A stretch of DNA of 15,791 nt from an uncultured Clostridia bacterium (GTDB lineage Bacteria > Bacillota > Clostridia > Oscillospirales > Oscillospiraceae): positions 1-15,791 of the forward strand of contig CAMHRJ010000022.1 in assembly GCA_946187475.1 (NCBI GenBank). Reading direction: 5' to 3'. Shown piece after piece: positions 6,324 to 14,500 of this stretch (its first letter is position 1; each line of letters starts with the position of its first letter). Below the pieces are notes generated by a model, which was not told the DNA's origin, did no database searches, and worked only from the letters and a program-made list of their open reading frames with translations. The position numbers and the translations under genes are program-made.

Positions 6324-6365
6324 GAGCAAAGACGCTCCTGACAAGGGGTGTCTTTGCCCTTTTTT
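6324..6365 (+). terminator. Leader attenuator of glmS with ANTAR-type hexaloop
   Basis: GCAAAGACGCTCC (6326-6338) pairs with GGGGTGTCTTTGC (6345-6357), a 13-bp stem with two G-U pairs and a 6-nt loop, followed by CC and six T (6360-6365): a textbook intrinsic terminator between promoter and glmS. The 5' side can alternatively fold as GAGC (6324-6327), loop AAAGAC, GCTC (6334-6337). That loop has A at 1 and G at 4, the signature bound by ANTAR proteins. A second small hairpin GAC-AAGGGGT-GTC (6340-6352) could follow, with A1 and G4 but a 7-nt loop. The two alternatives exclude the terminator. An ANTAR protein is encoded at the end of this operon. Confidence 0.75.
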
Positions 6366-6388
6366 ATGCTGAAAAGGAGGTTTCCATC

Positions 6389-8215
6389 ATGTGTGGAATC
6401 GTTGGATTTACCGGCGCGCGCCAGACCGCGCCCCTGCTGCTGGAGGGACTGAAGCGGCTGGAATACCGGGGCTATGACTCTGCGGGCATCGCCGTCATGG
6501 GCGATCAGGTCATCCGGGTGGAGAAGGTCAGCGGCAAGGTGCAGAAGCTCTCGGACAAGACAAAAGCCGGGGCGGACGTGCCCGGCTGTACCGGCATCGG
6601 CCATACCCGCTGGGCCACCCACGGCGCGCCCACGGACCTCAACGCCCATCCCCACCTCTCCAACGACGGGCGCTTCGCCGTGGTGCACAACGGCATCATC
6701 GAGAATTTCGCGGAGCTCCGGGAGGAGCTCATCGCCGCGGGCTACACCTTCCAGAGCGAGACAGACACCGAGGTCATCGTCCACCTGCTGGAGAGCTTCG
6801 ACGGCGGCGATCTCAAAACCACGGTCATGCGCACGGTGGCCCGGCTGGAGGGCTCCTACGCCCTGGGCGTCCTCTGCTCCGACCATCCGGACACCCTCTA
6901 CGCCGTCAAGGAGGCCAGCCCCCTGATCCTGGGCGTGGGCATCGGAGAAAACTACTTCGCCTCCGACGTGACCGCCCTGGTGTCCTATACAAAGAACGCC
7001 ATCTATCTGGACGACGGCGACTTTGCCGAGCTGACCCCCGAGGGCATCACGGTCTTTGACAGCACCGGCCGGAAGATCGAAAAGCCTGTCAGCCGCATCA
7101 CCTGGACCGTGGAGGCCGCGGAAAAGGGCGGCTACGACCACTTCATGCTCAAGGAGATCATGGAGCAGCCGGCGGCAGTCCGGGCCGCCATCGCGCCCAG
7201 AGTGAAGGACGGCGAAGTGCATCTGGACGAATTTGACCTGAGCCCGGAGGAGCTGCAGCAGTTCAACAAGATCGTCATCACCGCCTGCGGCAGCGCCTAT
7301 TATGCCGGCTGTGCCGCCAAGTACGCGCTGGAGTCTCTCTGCCGGATTCCCACGGAGGTGGTGCTGGCCAGCGAGCTGCGCTACGGCGAGCCCCTGATTG
7401 ACGCCCATACCCTTCTCATCGTCATCAGCCAGTCCGGCGAGACGGCGGACACCATCGCCGCCATGAAGGAATGCCGTGCCCGGGGCGCCAAGGCCCTGGC
7501 CATCGTGAACGTGGTGGAGAGCACCATCGCGAAGCTGGCGGACTGGACGCTCTACACCTGGGCCGGGCCGGAGATCGCCGTGGCCACCACCAAGGGCTAC
7601 ACCACCCAGCTGGCGGTGCTGTTTCTGCTGGCCATGTTCATGGGCCGGAAGCTGGGCACCCTGGACGACGAGCGCTATCCGGCGCTGCTGTACGACATGC
7701 TGCGGCTGCCGAAGCTGATCCAAAACGCCATCGACTTAAACCACGGCATCCCGGCGCTGGCGAAGAAGTATCACCAGTCCCCGTCCCTGTTCTTCATCGG
7801 GCGGAACACCGACTGGGCAGTGGCTCTGGAGGGCGCGCTGAAGATGAAGGAGATTTCCTACATCCACGCCGAGAGCTACGCCGCCGGCGAGCTGAAGCAC
7901 GGCACCATCGCCCTCATCGAGGAGGGGACGCCGGTCATCGCCGTCTGCTGCAACGAGGCGCTGGTGGATAAGACCATCAGCAACATCGTGGAGGTGAAGG
8001 CCCGGGGCGCGAGAGTGCTGGCCGTGGCCCTGCGGGGGAATCACAAGATCGTCTCTCAGGCCAACGACGTAATCTTCATCCCCTCCATCGACACCCTCTT
8101 CTCGCCCATCCTCGCGGTGATCCCCATGCAGCTGCTGGCCTACCACGTAGCCAAGGAAAACGGCTGCGACATCGACAAGCCCAAGAACCTGGCCAAATCC
8201 GTCACCGTGGAGTAA
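6389..8215 (+). CDS. glmS: Glutamine--fructose-6-phosphate aminotransferase (isomerizing)
   Basis: The enzyme makes glucosamine-6-phosphate from fructose-6-phosphate and glutamine, the first committed step to UDP-GlcNAc, peptidoglycan and amino sugars. At 608 residues it is full length (E. coli 609). The N-terminal class II amidotransferase domain begins MCGIVGFTG, with Cys2 as nucleophile, then EYRGYDSAGIAV, TRWATHGAP and HNGIIENF. Two SIS sugar-isomerase domains follow (CGSAYYAG, ISQSGETADT; later ALEGALKMKEISYIHAESYAAGELKHG), and the C-terminus DKPKNLAKSVTVE is the family hallmark. SD AAAAGGAGG precedes the ATG. There is no glmS ribozyme in the short leader; control seems to be by attenuation instead. 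It leads the glmS-glnA-ANTAR operon, tying amino-sugar synthesis to nitrogen supply. Confidence 0.98.
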   Translation: MCGIVGFTGARQTAPLLLEGLKRLEYRGYDSAGIAVMGDQVIRVEKVSGKVQKLSDKTKAGADVPGCTGIGHTRWATHGAPTDLNAHPHLSNDGRFAVVHNGIIENFAELREELIAAGYTFQSETDTEVIVHLLESFDGGDLKTTVMRTVARLEGSYALGVLCSDHPDTLYAVKEASPLILGVGIGENYFASDVTALVSYTKNAIYLDDGDFAELTPEGITVFDSTGRKIEKPVSRITWTVEAAEKGGYDHFMLKEIMEQPAAVRAAIAPRVKDGEVHLDEFDLSPEELQQFNKIVITACGSAYYAGCAAKYALESLCRIPTEVVLASELRYGEPLIDAHTLLIVISQSGETADTIAAMKECRARGAKALAIVNVVESTIAKLADWTLYTWAGPEIAVATTKGYTTQLAVLFLLAMFMGRKLGTLDDERYPALLYDMLRLPKLIQNAIDLNHGIPALAKKYHQSPSLFFIGRNTDWAVALEGALKMKEISYIHAESYAAGELKHGTIALIEEGTPVIAVCCNEALVDKTISNIVEVKARGARVLAVALRGNHKIVSQANDVIFIPSIDTLFSPILAVIPMQLLAYHVAKENGCDIDKPKNLAKSVTVE

Positions 8216-8217
8216 AA

Positions 8218-8252
8218 TTTCCCTTGCGCAGGGAAACCTTCTGCATTAAAAT
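8218..8252 (+). promoter_or_regulatory. glmS-glnA gap: hairpin and weak possible promoter
   Basis: TTTCCCT (8218-8224) pairs with AGGGAAA (8230-8236) over a TGCGC loop directly after the glmS stop, without a T-run. TTGCGC (8224-8229), 17 nt and TAAAAT (8247-8252) could be a secondary promoter for glnA, with a poor -35. The hairpin may be an mRNA processing or stabilising element. No ANTAR-type hexaloop was found here. Confidence 0.35.
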
Positions 8253-8287
8253 GGAAAACAGTAAAAACAGGAAAGGAGCGATGGGAC

Positions 8288-9553
8288 GTGAACTATACGC
8301 CGGATGAAGTCCTGCAATACATCGCAGAGGAAGACGTGAAGTTCGTCCGCATGGCCTTTTGTGACATTTACGGCAGGCAGCGCAACGTGGCCATCATGGC
8401 CAGCGAGCTGCCCCGGGCCTTTGAGCACGGCATCGCCTTTGACGCCTCGGCCGTGAAGGGCTTCGACATGGACGTGCGGTCCGATCTCTTTCTCCGCCCC
8501 AACGCGGACACCCTCCGGGCGCTGCCCTGGCGGCCCCAGATCGGCCGGGTGGCCCACATGTTCTGCGACATTGTCCACCCGGACGGCACGCCCTTCGAGG
8601 CGGACACCCGGACGCTGCTGCGCGCGGCGGTGGAGCAGGCCAACCGGGCGGGCTACGCCTTCCGGTTCGGCACGGAGATGGAGTTTTATCTCTTTTTGCT
8701 GGACGATCAGGGCAATCCCACCCGCACGCCCTTCGACCGGGCGGGCTACATGGACGTGGCCCCGGAGGACAAGGGCGAGAACGTCCGCCGGGAGATCTGT
8801 CTCACGCTGGAGCAGATGGGCATCTACCCGGAGAGCTCCCACCACGAGAGCGGCCCGGGCCAGAACGAGATCGATTTCCGTTACGCGGACCCGGTCTCGG
8901 CGGCGGACAACGCCATTCTCTTCCGCAGCGTGGTGAAGGCGGTGGCGGCCCAGAACGGTCTCTGCGCCGACTTTTCGCCCCGGCCGCTGCCGGACCACGA
9001 CGGAAACGGCATGCACATCAACCTCTCCGCCAGCCGAAACGGCGAGCCTCTGCCGCCCAAGGTGCTGATTCCGGGGCTTCTGAACCGGGCCAGGGACATG
9101 ACACTGTTTTTGAACCCGGATGAGCAGTCCTATCTGCGTCTGGGCCGGGACAAGGCCCCGCGGTACGTCTCCTGGTCGGAGGAAAACCGCTCCCAGCTGC
9201 TGCGTCTGCCCGCAGCAGGCGGCGAATACCGCCGGGTGGAGCTGCGCTCCCCGGACTCCATGACGAACCCCTATCTGGCCTTCGCGCTGATGATCCACGC
9301 CTGCCTGGAGGGCATCCGGGAGGGCCTTCCCCTGCCGGAGCCGGCGAACTTCAACGCCCTGAGCGCGCCCCAGTCCCAGACCCGGCAGCTGAGTCTGCTG
9401 CCCTCCACCCTGGCGGAGGCAAAAGCCGCGGCCCAGGAAAGCCCCTTCAGGTGCCCGGCCGGATTCTGGAGCGGTATCTCTAAAAAAAATATCCCCAAAG
9501 GAAAGGAGGGAACGGCTTGGTATTTCAGGCAAACCCCTACAGCGTCCTGCTGA
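8288..9553 (+). CDS. glnA: Glutamine synthetase, type I, with apparent C-terminal frameshift
   Basis: It makes glutamine from glutamate, ammonia and ATP. GTG start at 8288, with SD AAAGGAG 9 nt upstream. The N-terminal beta-grasp domain carries FDASAVKGF (51-59; usual form FDGSSIEGF). The catalytic domain has the metal-binding GTEMEF (128-133; E130, E132), HESGPGQNE (186-194), GNGMHINL (239-246; H243) and RVELRSPDS (316-324; R320) then NPYLAFAL. After AQESPF (residue 387) the frame changes to tail residues with no GS character, which run through the next gene's SD and overlap it by 37 nt. The next frame continues as QVPGRILERYL and stops at 9481-9483, which looks like the natural GS end (about 398 aa). 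One missing base, for example from the CCCC at 9442-9445, would explain this: sequencing error, real mutation or recoding. Confidence 0.93.
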   Translation: MNYTPDEVLQYIAEEDVKFVRMAFCDIYGRQRNVAIMASELPRAFEHGIAFDASAVKGFDMDVRSDLFLRPNADTLRALPWRPQIGRVAHMFCDIVHPDGTPFEADTRTLLRAAVEQANRAGYAFRFGTEMEFYLFLLDDQGNPTRTPFDRAGYMDVAPEDKGENVRREICLTLEQMGIYPESSHHESGPGQNEIDFRYADPVSAADNAILFRSVVKAVAAQNGLCADFSPRPLPDHDGNGMHINLSASRNGEPLPPKVLIPGLLNRARDMTLFLNPDEQSYLRLGRDKAPRYVSWSEENRSQLLRLPAAGGEYRRVELRSPDSMTNPYLAFALMIHACLEGIREGLPLPEPANFNALSAPQSQTRQLSLLPSTLAEAKAAAQESPFRCPAGFWSGISKKNIPKGKEGTAWYFRQTPTASC

Positions 9554-10107
9554 TCTCCGCCTCGGAAAAACTGAATACCGCCGTCCTCCCGCTCTTTCCG
9601 GGGTCGGATTTCTGGCCGGTGACCACGGTGGGCTCCCTGAGCCGGGCCAGGCGCCTGCTGCTGCAGCAGAGCTATGATCTCGTGGTGGTGAACGCCCCGC
9701 TGCCTGACGGCATGGGCACGGACTTTGCCATGAAGCTCTGTCGGGAGTCGGACGCCGCCGTGGCCCTGCTGATTCGCAGCGAGCTCTACGAGGAGGTCAA
9801 TGCCCAGGCCCTGCCCTCCGGTCTGGTGGTGGTCTCCAAGCCCACCAACTCCCAGCTGCTGACCCAGGTGATCCGCGCCCTGTGCGCCATGCGGGAGCGT
9901 CTGCGGTCCATGCGGGAGAAGCAGACCACCGTAGAGGAAAAGATGGAGGAGATTCGCCGGATGAACCGGGCCAAGTGGCTGCTGATCCAGCGGGAAGGCC
10001 TCACGGAACAGGAGGCCCACCAGCGCATCCTCCGCACGGCCATGGAGCGCCACATCAGCAAAGCCGCTCTGGTGGAGGAAATCCTGAAACAATCCGGTGA
10101 AACATAA
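9517..10107 (+). CDS. ANTAR-domain RNA-binding response regulator with degenerate receiver
   Basis: TTG start at 9517 with SD GGAGG 7 nt before it; 196 residues. Residues 8-120 have the fold pattern of a receiver, but the phospho-acceptor Asp is Asn (N59 in LVVVNAPLPDG), and the acidic pair after strand 1 is replaced (VLLISASEK). The switch-region Lys remains (K108, VSKPTN). A helical linker (about 122-150) leads into an ANTAR domain (138-192): NRAKWLLIQREGLTEQEAH, then RILRTAMERHISKAALVEEIL, with the conserved Ala-Lys, Arg and Ala-Met positions. ANTAR proteins bind tandem RNA hairpins with hexaloops and prevent termination. Its place after glnA and the hexaloop in the glmS leader suggest it controls nitrogen genes including its own operon. 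It is probably governed by a ligand or protein contact rather than phosphorylation. Confidence 0.9.
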   Translation: MVFQANPYSVLLISASEKLNTAVLPLFPGSDFWPVTTVGSLSRARRLLLQQSYDLVVVNAPLPDGMGTDFAMKLCRESDAAVALLIRSELYEEVNAQALPSGLVVVSKPTNSQLLTQVIRALCAMRERLRSMREKQTTVEEKMEEIRRMNRAKWLLIQREGLTEQEAHQRILRTAMERHISKAALVEEILKQSGET

Positions 10108-10136
10108 AAAACCGCTCTCACAGAGAGCGGTTTTTT
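10106..10136. terminator. Bidirectional intrinsic terminator
   Basis: AAAAAACCGCTCTC (10106-10119) pairs perfectly with GAGAGCGGTTTTTT (10123-10136), a 14-bp stem with loop ACA and T-runs on both strands. It begins inside the stop codon of the ANTAR gene and lies 13 nt beyond the gltD stop, so it ends both convergent units. Confidence 0.93.
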
Positions 10137-10149
10137 GCTGCAATTCGGT

Positions 10150-11538
10150 TCACACGAGGTTGGTATAGCCCATCAGGAACCGGTCCACCTCCACGGCGCA
10201 GGCCCGGCCCTCGGCGATGGCGTGGACCACCAGAGACTGGCCCCGGTGCATGTCACCGGCGGTGAAGATGTGGGGCACGCTGGTCTGGAAATGGCCCTTC
10301 TCGGTCTTGACGGTGCGCTCCCGTTCCACGCCGAAGGCCTCACACACGTCTGCCCGGCAGCCGGCAAAGCCCGTGGCGCCGATGAGCAGGTCGCAGGCCA
10401 TCTCCTCCCCCGTCTTGGTGACGATGGCGGTGAGATTTCCCATCGCGTCCGTTTTCAGGGCGGCGACGCTCTGGCCGAAGACTCTGGGGTCAGCGCCGAA
10501 CCTGGCCTCCGCCTCCTGCTGGGCGTAGTCCTGGGGGAGGCTGCCGTTCACGAGATAGTCCTCCCGGCCCCGGCGCACCAGCTGGGTGACGCTTGCGCAG
10601 CCCTGACGGATGCTGGTGGCGACGCAGTCGCTGGCGGTGTTGCCCGTGCCGATGATGACGACATGGCGTCCCTCGGCGGTGGGCACGGCGGATTCCGCGC
10701 CGAACTGCTGCCGGTCCACGGCGGCATGGAGAAAGTCCATGGCGTAGTATACGCCGCGGACGCCGGAGGTGTCCACGCCGATGGCCCGTGGCTCCTCGCT
10801 GCCGCAGCAGAGCACCACGGCATCATATTCCCGGCTGAGGCGCTGGGCGATCTCCGGGTCGGAGGCGTCCACCCCGGTGACGAAGGTGACGCCCTCGTCG
10901 GTCATGAGATCGATGCGCCGCTGGACCACGGTCTTCGGCAGCTTCATGTTGGGGATGCCGTAGGTGAGGATGCCGCCGGCCCGGGGATGCTTTTCGATGA
11001 CGGTGACGCTGTGGCCCCGGTGGTTCAGCTGGTCCGCCACGGCCAGACCCGAGGGGCCGGAGCCGATGACCGCCACCTGCTTGCGGGAGGCGTGGTCGGT
11101 GAAGCGGGGCTTCATATCGCCGTGCTGGAAGGCATGCTCGATGATGGCCCGCTCGTTGTCGTGGACCGTCACCGGCGCGTCATAGAGTCCGCAGGTGCAG
11201 GCCTGCTCGCAGAAGGCGGGGCAGACCCGGCCGGTGAACTCCGGGAAGTTGTTGGTTTTCAAAAGTCGGGCCAGGGCATGGCTGTAGTTGCCGTCCATGA
11301 CCATGTCGTTCCACTCGGGGATGAGGTTGTGCAGCGGGCAGCCCAGCTGCTTTCCCTCAAACTGCACCCCCGCCTGGCAGAAGGGGACGCCGCAGTTCAT
11401 GCACCGGGCGCCCTGCTCCCGGCGCACGGCGTCGGGGGCGGGGATGTGGAACTCCTCCCAGTCCTTGATGCGCTCCAGCGGAGGGCGCAGGCCGTTTTCA
11501 CAGCGGTCGTATTCCAGAAATCCGGTGGGTTTTCCCAT
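10150..11538 (-). CDS. gltD: Glutamate synthase (NADPH) small subunit
   Basis: The 462-residue beta subunit oxidises NADPH and passes electrons through FAD and Fe-S clusters to GltB. The N-terminal domain carries two [4Fe-4S] cysteine sets, C46-x2-C49-x4-C54 with C67, and C106-x3-C110-x3-C114. The FAD dinucleotide fold follows at VIGSGPSGLA (158-166), the NADPH fold at IIGTGNTASD (295-304), and the FAD-closing TAGDMHRGQSLVVHAIAEGR at 427-445. SD AAAGGAGG precedes the ATG, 14 nt after the gltB stop, so it is the second gene of gltBD. Length and motifs match the family (E. coli GltD 472). It is convergent with the glnA operon. Confidence 0.97.
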   Translation of the reverse strand: MGKPTGFLEYDRCENGLRPPLERIKDWEEFHIPAPDAVRREQGARCMNCGVPFCQAGVQFEGKQLGCPLHNLIPEWNDMVMDGNYSHALARLLKTNNFPEFTGRVCPAFCEQACTCGLYDAPVTVHDNERAIIEHAFQHGDMKPRFTDHASRKQVAVIGSGPSGLAVADQLNHRGHSVTVIEKHPRAGGILTYGIPNMKLPKTVVQRRIDLMTDEGVTFVTGVDASDPEIAQRLSREYDAVVLCCGSEEPRAIGVDTSGVRGVYYAMDFLHAAVDRQQFGAESAVPTAEGRHVVIIGTGNTASDCVATSIRQGCASVTQLVRRGREDYLVNGSLPQDYAQQEAEARFGADPRVFGQSVAALKTDAMGNLTAIVTKTGEEMACDLLIGATGFAGCRADVCEAFGVERERTVKTEKGHFQTSVPHIFTAGDMHRGQSLVVHAIAEGRACAVEVDRFLMGYTNLV

Positions 11539-11552
11539 GATGTGCCCTCCTT

Positions 11553-14500
11553 TCAGTGATTCACAGCCTGGGCGAAGGCCGCGATCTCGGCTTCCTCCCG
11601 GCTCTTGCCCTGAGACTGGAACGCGGCGATGGCCTCCACCATCCTGGCGTAGTCCTTGGGGATGATCTTCTTAAACGCGGGGATATAGGCATCGAAGTCG
11701 GCGAGGATGCGCTTTGCCTTCTCCGAGCCGGTCTCTTTGGCGTGCTGCGTGAGCAGGCCGCGCAGCTGGTCGACGTCCTCCCGCTCCGAGAGGGTGGACA
11801 TGACGAGACCGGTTTTGTTCAGACGGGTGTAGAGGTCGTGGGCCTCGTCCAGGACATAGACCACGCCGCCGGACATGCCCGCTGCGAAGTTCTTGCCGGT
11901 GGTGCCCAGGATGACGGCCACGCCGCCGGTCATATACTCACAGCCGTGGTCGCCCACGCCTTCCACCACGGCAGTGGCGCCGGAATTGCGCACGCAGAAG
12001 CGCTCACCCGCCACGCCGGCGATGAAGGCGCTGCCGCTGGTGGCGCCATAGAGGGCCACGTTGCCGACGATGATGTTTTCGTCCGCCCGGAAGGTGCTGC
12101 CCTTCGGGGGAGAGACCACCAGCTTGCCGCCGGAAAGGCCCTTGCCGAAGCCGTCGTTGCTGTCGCCCTCCAGTCGGAGGGTGAGGCCCCGGGGGATGAA
12201 GGCGCCGAAGGACTGTCCGCCGCCGCCGTGGCAGGTGATGACGTAGCTGTCCTCAGGCAGGCTTTCGCCGCAGGCGCGGGTGATCTCGGAGCCGAAGAGG
12301 GTGCCGAAAGCCCGGTCCGTGCTGGAGACTTCAAGCTCCAGCTTGCCCTTTTTCGTGGTTTTGAGACTCTTGCCCAGCTTTTTCATAAGCACGGCACAGT
12401 CCTTGGTCTCCTCCAGCTTGAAGTTATACACCGCCTCCGGCGCGAAGTGGGGCACTTCCTCGCCGTAGGGGTTCACCAGCAGGGTCGAGAGATCCACGGT
12501 CTCCGCCCGGTGGGTGATGCGCTTCTGGCGCACCTGGAGCAGATCGCTGCGGCCCACCAGCTCGTCCACCGTGCGCACGCCGGCGGCAGCCATGAATTCC
12601 CGCAGCTCCTGGGCCACGAAGCGCATGAAGTTCATGACGTATTCGGGCTTGCCCGCGAAACGCTCCCGCAGCTTGGGGTTCTGGGTGGCCACGCCCACGG
12701 GGCAGGTGTCCAGATTGCAGACCCGCATCATGCAGCAGCCCAGGGTCACCAGCGGCGCCGTGGCGAAGCCGAATTCCTCCGCGCCCAGCATGCAGGCCAC
12801 GGCCACGTCCCGGCCGGTCATGAGCTTGCCGTCGGTTTCGATGACCACCTGCTCCCGCAGGCCGTTTTTCACCAGGGTCTGGTGGGCCTCCGCCACGCCC
12901 AGCTCCCAGGGGAGGCCGGCGTCGTGGATGGAGGATCCCGGGGCCGCGCCGGTGCCGCCGTCATAGCCGGAGATCAGCACCACCTGGGCGCCGGCCTTGG
13001 CCACGCCGCAGGCGATGGTGCCCACGCCGGCCTCGGACACCAGCTTCACGCTGATGCGGGCATGGCGGTTGGCGTTTTTCAGATCGAAGATCAGCTGGGC
13101 CAGATCCTCAATGGAATAGATATCGTGATGGGGCGGCGGACTCACCAGAGAGACGCCGGGGGTGGAATATCGGGTCTTGGCGATCCAGGGGTAGACCTTG
13201 CTGCCGGGCAGATGTCCGCCCTCGCCGGGCTTGGCACCCTGGGCCATCTTGATCTGCAGCTCCTGGGCGCTGTTGAGGTACGCGCTGGTGACGCCGAAGC
13301 GGCCGGAGGCGATCTGCTTGATGGCGGAGCAGCGCAGGGGGTCACTCAGGCGCTCGGGTTTTTCGCCGCCCTCGCCGGAGTTGGACTTGCCGCCCAGGGT
13401 GTTCATGGCCACCGCCAGACACTCGTGGGCCTCCTGAGAGATGGAGCCATAGCTCATGGCGCCGGTCTTGAAGCGCTTCACGATGGACTCCACGGGCTCC
13501 ACCTCGTCCATGGGGACGCCGCCGTTGGGGTCCTGTTTCACGTCCAGCAGGCCCCGCAGGGTGTGGGGGACCTCCAGATTGTCCACCCGGGCGGTGTACT
13601 GCTTGAAGGCCTCATAGTCGCCCTCCCAGGCTGCCTTCTGCAGCAGCTTGATGGTGAGGGGGTTATACATATGATCTTCGCCGTGGCCGCCGGAGCGGAG
13701 CTTGTGGCTGCCCACGGAGTTCAGGGTGGTGTCGATGCCGAGACCCAGAGGCTCAAAGGCCTGGTCGTGCTTCCACTCCACGCCCTCGCCGATCTCCTCC
13801 ATGCCGATGCCCTCCACCCGGCTGGTGGTGCCGGTGAAGTACCGGTCGATGACCGCGCGGCTGATGCCCACGCACTCGAAGATCTGGGCGCCCTGATAGG
13901 ACTGGATGGTGGAGATGCCCATCTTGGAGGCAATCTTCACGATGCCGCTCAAAACCGCCCGGTTGTAGTCGTCGATGGCGGCGCCGGAGTCCTTGTCCAG
14001 CATGTCCAGTGAGATGAGCTCCTCGATGCACTCCTGGGCCAGATAGGGATTGATGGCCTGGGCGCCGTAGCCCAGCAGCGCGGCAAAATGGTGCACGGTG
14101 CGCGGCTCCGCGCTCTCCAGGATCAGGGACACCGCCGTGCGCTTTTTGGAGCGCACCAGATATTTCTGCACCGCTGAGACCGCCAGCAGCGACGGGATGG
14201 CCACGTGGTTTTCGTCCACGCCCCGGTCGGAGAGGATCAGGATGTTGGCACCCTTCTGGTAGGCCCGGTCGCAGGCCACGAACAGCCGCTCCACCGCCTG
14301 CTCCAGAGGCGTGCGCTTATAGTACAGGAGGCTGATGGTCTCCACATGGAACTGCTTTTCCTCCATGTGGCGGATCTTCATCAGGTCCACACTGGTGAGG
14401 ATGGGGTTTTTGATCTGCAGGACGCTGCAGTTTTCCGCCCGTTCCTCAAGGAGGTTGCCGTCGGCGCCCAGATAGACCGCCGTGTCCGTGACCAGCTTTT

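Noticed and set aside
6315..6388. glmS ribozyme upstream of glmS
   Set aside because: The leader from the strong promoter is about 68 nt, far shorter than the ribozyme core, and its conserved segments are not present; the space holds a terminator-type hairpin instead.
8218..8236. Hairpin after glmS as a terminator separating glmS from glnA
   Set aside because: The 7-bp stem has no T-run, so readthrough into glnA is expected and the three genes are treated as one operon.
11556..14012. An 818-codon plus-strand open frame inside gltB
   Set aside because: It is the antisense shadow of a clear glutamate synthase; its His/Ala/Gly/Leu-rich composition has no recognisable domain.
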